From Panax quinquefolius (Eukaryota > Streptophyta > Magnoliopsida > Apiales > Araliaceae), in assembly GCA_020205615.1 (NCBI GenBank), contig CM035160.1, forward strand, positions 150,269,991-150,333,990: a stretch of 64,000 bases of DNA, read 5' to 3'. Below the pieces are notes generated by a model. That model saw only the letters and a list, made by a program, of their open reading frames with translations. It ran no database searches and was not told where the DNA came from. A program made the position numbers and the translations under genes. Below, piece by piece: positions 27,301 to 36,809 of the stretch (the first letter of the stretch is position 1; each line of letters opens with the position of its first letter).

Positions 27301-29167
27301 TATTACAGAGTTTCTTCACTTCTTCAATAGTAGGATCTAACTGAATCTTGTATCTCGCCTGACATTTCAATTATTTAGATAATGCTAAAACAGATAAAAG
27401 AATTAAAAACTGATACAAAACAACACTACGCTCACCCTTGCTTGCCACCTTTCATATTGATAACTTAAGGATTTACCAACTGTTTCAAGTGCTTTCTGAG
27501 GCGCCATAGAAAATGGATCTACAAATGGAGGTGAAAAGAAATGAAGCAAAAATTTTCAGCCATTTTAAAGTCATTATGTCAAAAAATAAGACAAAGGGAA
27601 CAAGAAAAGATATAAACCCCCACAGCCAGTTGAAAAATAAGCATAAACCTGCACATGGGGCTCTAAAAATACACAGTGCAGAGTAGCCCTATTAACAAGA
27701 AGTTCATCTTTATTAAAGAATCAAGTAAGGAAAAAAGACCCCGAGGGGAGAGAACCACAAATCTGAACAAGAATCTAAACAGCCATATGAATCTTCTCCA
27801 ACAAACAGGTTAACTGGTCAAAAGTTGCAAATTGTTGAGCACACAGAATAGGTCTTGACGTAGCAATAACACCGGGGGAGGGGGGGGGAATTTGAAGGAA
27901 AAGTTAGGATTCAACGCCGTTACCAAAGTAGACAAGATGGGAAAAGGAAAAATAAAACAGACAACAAAGCTAAGACTCTCAAATTCATCTTCTGTTACAT
28001 AAGCTTCTTAGCTCAAATCACTAGTAGAAGAGGTAAAGCTGCTGGCTGCATCGCTATGAGAATTGCTAAAAGAGTCACAAGCCTATTATTCTAACAAGAT
28101 TCAGTCCTTCCCGTCTGAGAATAGGTTTACTCCACCACCCGATCCTTCTGAGTGAAGCTAGCTCCTTAGCTTTTTTAGTCAAGTGGAACCGTGGAAGTCA
28201 ATAGCCATCCCACAGGATGGAAAAACCATCAACATTACCAGTGAACAAATCATGGTATCGCTTATTATTCCAAAAACTAGATGCCTTACTTTACGCCTTT
28301 ACGGAAATCATAAAGTTGGAAATTAGTAAGGGATCATGTCAATATGGCATCCATATCAGAAAAGAAAAGCCCTTTAAAATAGTAAATTCATATCGATCAA
28401 GGAATGGACTTGATTGAGGAAAATGTTACCCAAGAATGAAGCTAAGCCAATCAAGGCAATGTAATCCAAGAATGAAGCTAGGTCAACCGCCGATTAAGGC
28501 ACATAATCAGCAGCTATACGTTTTTTTAGAGAAAATATAATCAGAAGCTCATATGTCTGAATACTAGGTCAAATCCAAACTGATTAGCCAGAAGAATTGT
28601 GGAAGTTCAGATATAACAGTGCAAAAACCGGAAAGATCAGATACGTGGAGGTTGAGAAAGGGACCCTGTCCCTAAATGATTTATTAAGTGAAGGTTATTG
28701 AATTCAAGGAAAAGATGAATGAAAGTCCGAAACAGTTGCCAAAAAAGGGTATAAATCTAATAACAATATTGAATGCAATTCAAACATTAACTTTCAACAA
28801 AGAAAAAATAACAGTAATAGCACTATAGAAGTTTATATAAAGACTACAAACTCGTGAGCACCAATTGCATAAACTCAGAACTTTGAAGATACTAACGTTA
28901 AGTACCAAGTTGACAATAAAAAATATTGACACCAGCGCATGAATATTAAATTACTACTGGAAACCTGCTGTAATAGCATATAAAACCAAAATACAATAAA
29001 AGTAATCCATATTCCATAAAGAATAATAGCTGTCACTGGAAATAACTACGATGCGATAATGTACCTATCCAGCACTCCATTCTGGCACAAGGTGAAATCT
29101 TTATTACATCTGGAGGATCGACACTAATATTTAAACACAGAACGAGAGCGACACATCCCGTCTTCAT
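12362..29167 (-). CDS. RAPTOR1: RAPTOR1, TOR complex 1 subunit (5' exon missing)
   Basis: Exons 5' to 3' on the minus strand: 29065-29167, 27436-27518, 27200-27358, 26995-27111, 26713-26876, 26025-26179, 25784-25928, 25624-25702, 25396-25497, 23976-24059, 23756-23866, 23272-23625, 22969-23161, 21634-22224, 21070-21402, 20837-20960, 19471-19595, 19221-19366, 18771-18872, 13538-13623, 12813-12888 and 12362-12700. All phases close, giving 1256 residues against about 1340 in Arabidopsis RAPTOR1, so only the first coding exon (roughly 90 residues) is missing. The raptor N-terminal caspase-like domain retains His ([11 protein letters not shown]) and Cys (VFDCSAAG) at the dyad positions. Armadillo/HEAT-type helices follow, then a C-terminal WD40 propeller ([27 protein letters not shown]). 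RAPTOR recruits substrates such as S6K to TOR kinase in the cytosol. Confidence 0.95.
13058..13393. mobile_element. MITE with long terminal inverted repeats
   Basis: It lies in the RAPTOR1 intron between exons 13538-13623 and 12813-12888. The left end 'ggccatgtttgtttgcaaa' and the reverse complement of the right end 'ggttatgtttatttgcaaa' pair, and the similarity runs on through actatttgtcttaatt, about 50-60 bases in all. The interior repeats the motif 'ggactatta' in both orientations. It is 336 bases long and has no coding capacity. The superfamily is uncertain because no clear target duplication is visible. Confidence 0.7.
15245..15345. repeat. TAA/TTA trinucleotide-rich microsatellite
   Basis: Imperfect runs of taa, tta and ata units give a low-complexity tract within the 5.1 kb RAPTOR1 intron. 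The overlapping open frame of Ile, Tyr and Met residues is an artefact. Confidence 0.8.
15386..15600 (+). mobile_element. Possible tRNA-derived SINE
   Basis: The sequence tagtgcttgggtgg near 15392 resembles a polymerase III A box. The sequence gggttcaattc near 15439 resembles a B box, with about 35 bases between them, as in tRNA genes. No tRNA fold or poly-A tail was confirmed. The resemblance is to plant SINE heads in general, and a LINE/RTE 3' end is an alternative. Confidence 0.35.
16329..18520. mobile_element. Mutator-like fold-back element, about 500-800 bp arms
   Basis: The ends are near-perfect inverted repeats: 'gggcaaagggtcaaaaatgc' at left and its complement ending 'gaccctttgccc' at right. 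Sequence resembling 'aaatgtaacgttaa' and 'gacgtggcaggc' recurs in opposite orientation in the two arms. The arms continue as AT-rich inverted sequence to about 16900 and from about 17730. A perfect 10-base duplication, aataaataat, flanks it (16319-16328 and 18521-18530), fitting Mutator-type insertion (usually 9, range 8-11). No transposase is encoded. Confidence 0.8.
16905..17721. mobile_element. hAT-type element rich in CGCCTAGGC motifs, copy 1
   Basis: The ends are ctctgttctaaaa and ttttagaacattg, flanked by a perfect 8-base duplication aattttta (16897-16904 and 17722-17729). The subterminal regions are GC-rich with many copies of cctaggc, and the interior is AT-rich without a transposase frame. 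It sits in the centre of the fold-back element 16329-18520. A second copy lies at 38379-39098. Confidence 0.85.
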
Positions 29168-29484
29168 CTGCAGCAAGAATTAGGAGTTGATGATAACCAA
29201 AAAATGCAATTGGAATTAAATTTGAAAGTATGTCCAGAAAAAACATGAACAAGATATTTTGGGCAAAATAAGATTTTAAATTTAAAACCTGCAACAAATA
29301 ACACATGGTCATGTTTTTTGTTCAATTTTTTTTATAAATTGCATGCAGTCAAGTTGGCTCATCTTTTTACTTCCTCATAAGGAATAGATGTACATGCGGC
29401 AAACGTTGTCTTTTAAGAGAGAGGGGAGGAATTGATGCAACATTTCAGATGCTAGCCAAGTAAACTTAATCAGACAAGAGATGC

Positions 29485-29884
29485 TAAGAGTAAGTTTGGC
29501 AACTGTTTCTGCTTCTTTGTTTCTGCTCCTAATTTTTGTTTCCATATGTTTGACTTTTCAATTATTCTGACTAGGGAAAGCAGAAACTAGGGAACACTAT
29601 AAAGTAGTCATGTAAAGCATTTATTGAATTTAATTTATGTTTTAAAGAAGTGAAAAATAATTTTGTTAAGAGGATTTGAGGGGTGGACCTTATTAATGTT
29701 TTGATGGTTATGCTTGTTCCCAAATTAAAGAAACAATTTTTTGGTGTTTTCACTTTTTTTCTGCTTCCACTTTTTTGAAAAACATACATTGTTGCCAAAC
29801 ACAGTTTTTTTGCTCCTGATTTCCAGAAAATTATAAACAAAAATAAAAGTTTGGGAGAAAAAACAAATGCTAAACATACCCTTA
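29485..29884. mobile_element. MITE in the RAPTOR1 5' intron
   Basis: The left end aagagtaagtttggcaactg and the reverse complement of the right end aagggtatgtttagcatttg match at most positions, suggesting a 400-base non-autonomous element with short inverted repeats. It has no coding capacity. It lies between the first visible RAPTOR1 exon and the assembly gap. Confidence 0.5.
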
Positions 29885-29939
29885 ACTTATATATAATTAG
29901 CACCCTGCCAAACTTTCTTACGCTTAAACTTCTCAAACT

Positions 29940-30039
29940 NNNNNNNNNNNNNNNNNNNNNNNNNNNNNNNNNNNNNNNNNNNNNNNNNNNNNNNNNNNNN
30001 NNNNNNNNNNNNNNNNNNNNNNNNNNNNNNNNNNNNNNN
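29940..30039. other. Assembly gap, 100 Ns
   Basis: The run is exactly 100 Ns, a conventional placeholder for a gap of unknown size. RAPTOR1 (minus) and FAX3 (plus) both run into it with their 5' ends, so it probably hides RAPTOR1 exon 1, a shared divergent promoter and the FAX3 start codon. Confidence 0.95.
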
Positions 30040-33000
30040 CCCCAGACTGCGTGGCCTTGCTTCACTTCCTCTACATCGTCTAAAAATTAAGGAATCGCTC
30101 CATTTTTCCATTAGCTGCAGCTTCTCATGAGGAATCGGTGAGCTAATTTTTACACAAAACTACTTTTTTATTCTGATCCTTGTGATCAAAATTTTGATCA
30201 GGTCGTCTGTTATTGTCTGCTAGTGCTAGTGGTTGATTATTCATTGTCCTTTTGAAGTAGCTTACTACGTGTTTTTTGCTTTTAGTTTTTTATTATTTTT
30301 GTTGCATGTGTGGAACTGGAATATAGATTCATATAAATTAATGATTGTTTTAGTACTCCGGTTAGTAAGGTCCATTACAGTTTGATTGGATGAAGTAATT
30401 TGAAATTGGATCCAATTTGTATATTCTGGAGAATGCTAATATGAATTTCTTTCAAGATTGCTCTGAATCTCTATTGTCACTTTTAAATGTGAAATGGATT
30501 ATTTTAGTTTCCTGTTATTAATGCATGTAAGCAAGTAGTACATTAGAATAAATAAACATTGAAAGGAAATGCTATGCTCTTAGAGTAAGTTACTCCTAGC
30601 ATCTGCTTGTATTCTAGTTGGAAGGGTTCTACACCGCCTTGCCAGTAAATAAATAAATTGCATAATATAAAGTAAAATAAAGCTACACTGGAAGAGAACT
30701 TATGGCTTATATTCTTTTGTTGGTGTAGTTTTACTTATATTATTAGATTTGTTTTTGCTATAATGTATTTAATTAAACTTTTCTATTGTATCAGAAACCT
30801 TCAGAAATTGACGAGCCAGAGGAAAAAAGTAATATCAATGTACAAGCGAAAGAATCAGAAGAAGCCTGGAATCAGACATTAGCTTATTTCAAAGAACAAG
30901 CCTTAAAGATGCAGAGTGTCTCACAAGAAGCTTATGAGCAATATTCTAAGAAAGCAATGGTTGTTTTAAAAGAAGCTTCTGAGCAGTTAAAGATTCAAGC
31001 AGAAAAGGCAAGGAAAGATTTGAGTGTCATTGCCAAAGAAGTTAGTGAAGAGGGTAAAGAATACCTGTCCACAGCTGCAGAGAATTCCCCTGAACCAGTA
31101 AAAGATATTGTGGAAACTTTTGCTTCGTCAACAGATAATTTGAATGAAATTTCTGAAGTACGCGACTTTTACCTTGGGATACCATATGGTATGTATAAGA
31201 CATCTCTATTTATGCTGCAAATGCTTATACCTTTTTCTGCTCCACGATATTTTTTTTTCATATCCATGTTTTGCAACTTTTATACTTTTATTAAGATTAA
31301 CTAATATGGTATTCTATTTAGGATGCTAGTATCTTTCTCTTCTCCATGATATTTTCTCCAACTTCCTACGATTTTTTGATACTCCTTCATTTGTATTACA
31401 ATTACCGGTAGGTTAATGTGTAATCCTCTTAAAATGATCATCCTATTACATTTGTTTTACAGGTGTCCTACTTTCTTTTGGTGGATTTCTTTCCTTCATG
31501 ATTACAGGCAGCATTTCCGCCATCAGGTTTGGGATTATCCTTGGAGGTGCTCTTTTGGCCTTGAGTATCTCAAGTTTGAGATCTTGGAAAAGAGGAGAAT
31601 CATCTTCTATAGCCTTGAAAGGGCAGGCAGGTTAGTGTCTATTAGGGCTGTTCTTCTCTTGATCTAAACCATACATCTTTGTGGACAGATCCATGTTGAG
31701 GTCCTTGAGGATTCAGTTGTTACAATTGCATCTTATTATTCGATAGTATTACATCTTTGCAATGTTGTGTTTGCATTTGTGAAGCACGGATACACCATTT
31801 TGGGCAGGATGTGTAGTTGATACTGCTAGTTATCTGTCCTGGAGCTATTTGTTAACTAAAAATATAAGAATAAATTGAATACATTTTTGGATACGGTGAC
31901 AACTTTATGGATACATACTTTATGGATACATAGTAGTGCGGGAGGGCCTCTGTATATTTTGGAACTTTTAGTTTTATAGTTTTTTGGATTCTCAGAAACT
32001 TGTGGATCAACACACTAAAAGAATAGAAATAGCTAAGCTGATAGAGAGGGAGAATTGGTAGAAGCCATCAACTATCTCTCTCTCAGCTCAGACTTTTTCC
32101 CAATCACCAATGACCTCCCATCTGTTGGAATCGACCCTCTATTTCAATCTCAATTCATAAGTCGTCAATCAAGTGCTCTCTACTTAATTTGTATTTGTAT
32201 TTGTTCTTCTAATATGTGTCATTTTGCAATTCATTGTGTTAATCTTTAAGATTATGAATCTATTGCTCGTCTTCTTGTTATTGGTATTCTTAAGTTATTT
32301 TAGTGTTAGTGCTCATTCATTGCAACTTAATAATAAGATATGAATGGAGAATTGATAATTAATTGTTTTATTCTTAGTTTTTAAGAATCTTCATATCCAT
32401 GTGCTCATATCCTTATGCGCCTGTATCTCACACTTGTACGTTTTGCTATATGCAGTATAGCAATGAAATGTATTTTAGCAAGTTTAATTGACAGAATTGT
32501 TTGCTCATATGACCTGTGTGTCATGTCAAGTGGAGGAGATAAACTTATTTCTTTGCAATGTTCACTTCAGTAAACGATTTGTGCGTGACCTCCATGTCCA
32601 TTAATGTTACAATCATTTAAACATTTTGAAGATGAAAGAATATTTGGCTTTCATCTGTTGATCTTTGTTTGGTTACGAAATTGACATTATGTTATGATGT
32701 TCAAACTGAATTTTATCTGAATTCGTGAATACATTAGTCTTAGTCTTTATAATTGTGTGTGTTATACTATCCATTGTAATTAAGGTATTGATTTCACTAT
32801 CATTTCTGCAGCTATTGCAAGTATACTATTATTGAAGGACTTATGGATTCTATATGTGGTAAGATAGCATCTTACGGTCCTTATCATGGAGTCTTCATAT
32901 TGTTATTCAATTTGATCATCCTTTTGACTCTCTTAACATTATCTGACATTTCCACCCCTTGCAGACGTCATCGTTTGCCAGTTTTTTGACAGCCTTGATT

Positions 33001-33256
33001 AGGTAAACCTATATTTTTTTTGAACTTTTAGGCTGTCGATCATGTTTAACGATTTTAGGAAGGTTTACGCCTGCTCTTTACAGTAACATTCAATTTGAAT
33101 TTCTTGTCGGATTGAACACCAAACGTTCTGAATAATTATTGTTTTTAGATAATTTGTGGCTCTCTTTTACATTTAAAAAGATGTTTTGGGTTTCAAGTTT
33201 TTCATTTGCAGGTGGGTGATGCTCACTTGCTTGAGGAAGAATATATATATACACAC
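30040..33256 (+). CDS. FAX3: FAX3-like chloroplast fatty-acid exporter (5' partial)
   Basis: Visible exons: 30040-30137 (partial, next to the gap), 30795-31188, 31463-31630, 32812-32858, 32965-33002 and a doubtful last exon from 33212. The first exon reads as a basic, Ser-rich transit peptide (RLRGLASLPLHRLK, then RNRSIFPLAAASHEES), with the frame broken once at the A run 30082-30086. A long charged amphipathic helical segment follows (about 130 residues, rich in Glu, Lys and Ala), characteristic of FAX3. Then come TMEM14-type membrane helices (GVLLSFGGFLSFMITG, FGIILGGALLALSI, IASILLLKDLWILYV). FAX proteins mediate fatty-acid passage across the plastid inner envelope. The C-terminus (RWVMLTCLRKN) runs into a hAT-like repeat at 33257, so the end is uncertain. 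The gene is divergent from RAPTOR1. Confidence 0.85.
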
Positions 33257-34001
33257 ATAGTTGTCAAATCGTATCGTGTATCGAAAACCTGTATATCGTG
33301 TCTCATCAATCGTATTGTATAATACGAAATGAAATAAAAAATATGGTAAGATATATTTAAACATATAAAACACACTAAAACATAGTTTATTGGACAATCA
33401 AGCATATTAGCTTGACTATATATAAAAAGTAAATATTACTATAACCTAAAAATAAAATTTTAAGTTAATAGCCAAAATACTCTAAATTTAGAATTATTAG
33501 ATACTATTTTAGTAATCATTATAGAGTACTAAGAGAACAAAATTTTAGATTCACTTTTAAGCTATAAAACAAAAGAGAATAAATCAAATTAGTAAGTGGA
33601 GATTTTACTTGTGGAAAGTGACATAAGAAAAATAAAACAACATTCGGTAGAAGAACATATGAAACTCTAAAAAGGCTCATCAAACAATATAAAATTTGTT
33701 AATGTTAAAAAACCTCTTCATTCAAAATGGTTTCAAGCTTCAAAGTTTTGCTTTTACTCTTTTGAATCTCCATAAAAACTTTTTCAAGTCTGTTGCTTAC
33801 TTTAAAAAGTATGGTGCATTGTATCATTTCCCAATGATATGTATCATTTCGTAAGGATATGTATTGTATCGTAACAGAATCATGATACATGCCATTTTTG
33901 ATTTACCCTGCGATATGTAATGAGTTGCACGTAATGAGTTGTCTCAGATCGCATTTGATATTTATCGTATCGTATGTATAATGTCGATCGTATTTATTCG
34001 A

Positions 34002-34008
<7 letters not shown>
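33257..34008. mobile_element. hAT-like repeat with ATAGTT ends, copy 1
   Basis: It starts atagttgtcaaatcgtatcg and ends cgataactat, giving inverted ends, with several tatcgtatc-type motifs near both ends. It is homologous over most of its length to 55995-56517, sharing phrases such as 'aaaacctcttcatt'. The target duplication is masked by AT microsatellite on the right. It begins within about 45 bases of the last FAX3 splice acceptor. Confidence 0.65.

Positions 34009-34052
<44 letters not shown>
34009..34052. repeat. AT microsatellite
   Basis: A pure TA/AT dinucleotide run lies between two mobile elements. Similar runs occur at 34373-34408, 35692-35722, 39726-39764 and 40652-40684. Confidence 0.9.
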
Positions 34053-34057
<5 letters not shown>

Positions 34058-34367
34058 GAGATCGAGTTAGGACTCCGGACCGATTAAAATACGGACTCAA
34101 TTTTTTTTTTGCTACTAATTTTTTTTTAATATTTTATGGGCTGGAGTTTTTCATATCTGATGTTTTGGGTGTGATTTGGATACATATAACAAAATATGTA
34201 TGTACAAATGCATGCATGCACATGTTTTGTTATATGTATCCAAATCACATCCAAAACATCGACATGGAAAAATTCCATTTCTATAAAATATTAAAAAAAA
34301 TTTAGTTTAAAAAAAAAAAAAAAAGTCCGAACGATACTAAAATCCAGGAGTCCAAACTAGAATAGGA

Positions 34368-34372
<5 letters not shown>
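34053..34372. mobile_element. Fold-back MITE with a strong central hairpin
   Basis: The interior forms an inverted repeat. The phrase gatgttttgggtgtgatttg followed by gatacatataacaaaa (about 34158-34195) is mirrored by ttttgttatatgtatc then caaatcacatccaaaacatc (about 34225-34261), around the palindrome tgcatgcatgca. Outer sequences (ggactccggaccgattaaaa and aaaatccaggagtcc) are also partly inverted. It sits inside a TA microsatellite and encodes nothing. Confidence 0.65.
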
Positions 34373-34410
<38 letters not shown>

Positions 34411-34492
34411 GAGGAGTGATCCATAGCTAGCATTAGCTATAGATAATATTTTAATTAGTGCATCTTGGAAAGACAAGAAGAACTACATTCTA

Positions 34493-35686
34493 TGTAACAC
34501 CCCGAACCCGATATATGCCCGAAGTGCTACACACCGCAAGCCCATAGGCCCGCAAGGCAACAATATCAATAACGCGCAACCCAAACAAAACAACTCAACA
34601 ATAATCTTAACTTAAACCCAACAATAGATATATTTTAAATCAATCCAAATGAAATACCAATAAATACCACATTCAAATAACGGAGAAATAATATCTAAAA
34701 CTAAACTCCAACTATTACAAGCGTATCAAATAAGTGCTTAGCTTTCAACGATGGAACTTGTAAAAATTTGTAAGGGGGTGAGCGATGAAGCCCAACAAGT
34801 AGCAATCCTCTCTATCTAGCTGAATCAAGTACAATTTGCAAAACACTTTTTCGAAATAATTTTTTCTTCAATAACAATAGTACACAAACTTTCAAAACTA
34901 AAACAATTCAAAAATAATTTCAATGTATATCATATATCCTTTAATCCACAACCTTAGCGACTAAGGTTACAATAACCCTGTAACACAGCCCAAAAGTTCG
35001 ATAACGTTATGATACACACCCTACTAAGGTGTCTATGAAAATGCACGCTCCCCGAAGGGCATCTAAAAGGTGTGTGCCTTAGTAGATCCTATATTAGCTC
35101 CGGAACTAAACGTAATCAATAACGGGCTCTATATATAGTCAGACTGAGGATTTCAAAATCTTTTCTCAATATTATCGATATTCTAAATGATACTTTTTCA
35201 CAGTTCAAAATCATATAATCTCATTTTACAGTTCAAAAATAAAATACTTGATTCGAATTTTGAATAAACGAACATAGCATTTTAATTTAAATGGAAGCCT
35301 TAAATAAAACATAACGAATTTTGAAACTGTACATTTAGGCATCCGAATAATTAATAAGACATACATAAATAATGATAATTTTAAAATCACTAAATAATTA
35401 GAAAAGCCACTTACTTCGCTATTGCGAAACACGAAATCAAAGCGAACAAGTCCTAAATATAACATTAGAACAAATAAAAGTCATTAGGTTACAATATCCT
35501 AACTCAAACGTATTTTAATTTTATATCTTACACACACTAATATTTAATATTTATTTATTTATAATACAATTGTATTTAATTAATATATCTGAAATTATGA
35601 TAATTTTCAGAAATTATAATAACTTAAATACTATAACTCTAAAATTAAAATAAGTATATTACATTCTTAGTCTATAATTTATTCTG

Positions 35687-35727
<41 letters not shown>

Positions 35728-36779
35728 ACCTCTCTGAATGCAAAGTAAAAATACATATATGCACATAACTATCTCGCCATTCCAGAACATATATTATCTA
35801 TATTTATATATATATATATATATATAACTTTTAGATTACCTATTTACACCATGTAATGACACACATATATACTCCCTCCTTCTCAGGATAAAAATCCTTA
35901 TTACTATTTTGGGTAGTCCCAGTTTAAATGTCCACTTTCTTTTAATAACCAAACTTTTATACAATTTTTCCTATTATACCATTAGCATTAAATATTTCAT
36001 ATTTTTCTTATTCTAATTCTCTCTCCATATTTAATAAGTATAATTAGTTATGTGGTGAAAATATTTTGAATTGAAAAGCTATAAAGTCATTCTCTCACCC
36101 ACATTGGGAATGATTAATGATATTATTATAGACAATTTTGTCATTTCATTTCTCTTCTTAATATGCGTGAAAAGTCCACCAGGACTTTTATCTTGGAGCG
36201 GAGGGAGTAATAGACATCAAATATCTCCTACCCACAAGTACCCATGTATATACTTACATGCATGCAAGTTAGCTTATAAAAATACAACGCACGCCAATAA
36301 TGTTACAAAATCTGAAATCCTATCCTGACTGAAAATTTCGCACGCAAGTACCGAAAAATTATATACATATATGGGTATATTTGTTATTAATATTTCACTC
36401 CACAAAATATATACATATATACAATTTAAAAAAAAATCCAATCATACATATGAATCAACTTATAATTGAAAAAGAAGAGTTTAGGTTTACCTTTGAGTTT
36501 TCTTCTATTTTTCTTTTCTTCTCTGTTCTGCAGTACTCCAAAGCCAAATAGTTTTTACGTTCTTTTCTTTCTTTCTAGTTGTTTAAATATATGTAATTCC
36601 TTTACAAAATAGGTTACCAAGTAAAAGAGTCCTTTTAAAATTAAAAGTTTGTTACAACTTAAATGACTTATTTTCTCCTTATAGGTTTTAAATAAATATA
36701 ATTAATTATTAGTTACACTTCTATTATCTAATTATATTATTTTATTATCTTTTATCCTTTTTTTTAACCGGATATTACA
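34493..36779. mobile_element. Solo-LTR-like element (TGTAACACCCC ... ATATTACA)
   Basis: It begins tgtaacaccccgaacc and ends ccggatattaca, the TG...CA form of plant Ty3-type LTRs. It is flanked by the 5-base duplication ttcta (34488-34492 and 36780-36784). It has no gag-pol coding sequence, so a solo LTR or a non-autonomous element is likely. A Stowaway MITE is nested at 35872-36207. Confidence 0.7.
35872..36207. mobile_element. Stowaway (Tc1/mariner) MITE
   Basis: The terminal inverted repeats are ctccctccttctcaggat and the complement of the right end ttatcttggagcggagggag, flanked by TA on both sides. The ctccctcc end and TA duplication are the hallmark of plant Stowaway elements. It is 336 bases long and non-coding. 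Confidence 0.85.
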
Positions 36780-36809
36780 TTCTACCTCTATTAGGAGTGG
36801 AAGGCAAAG

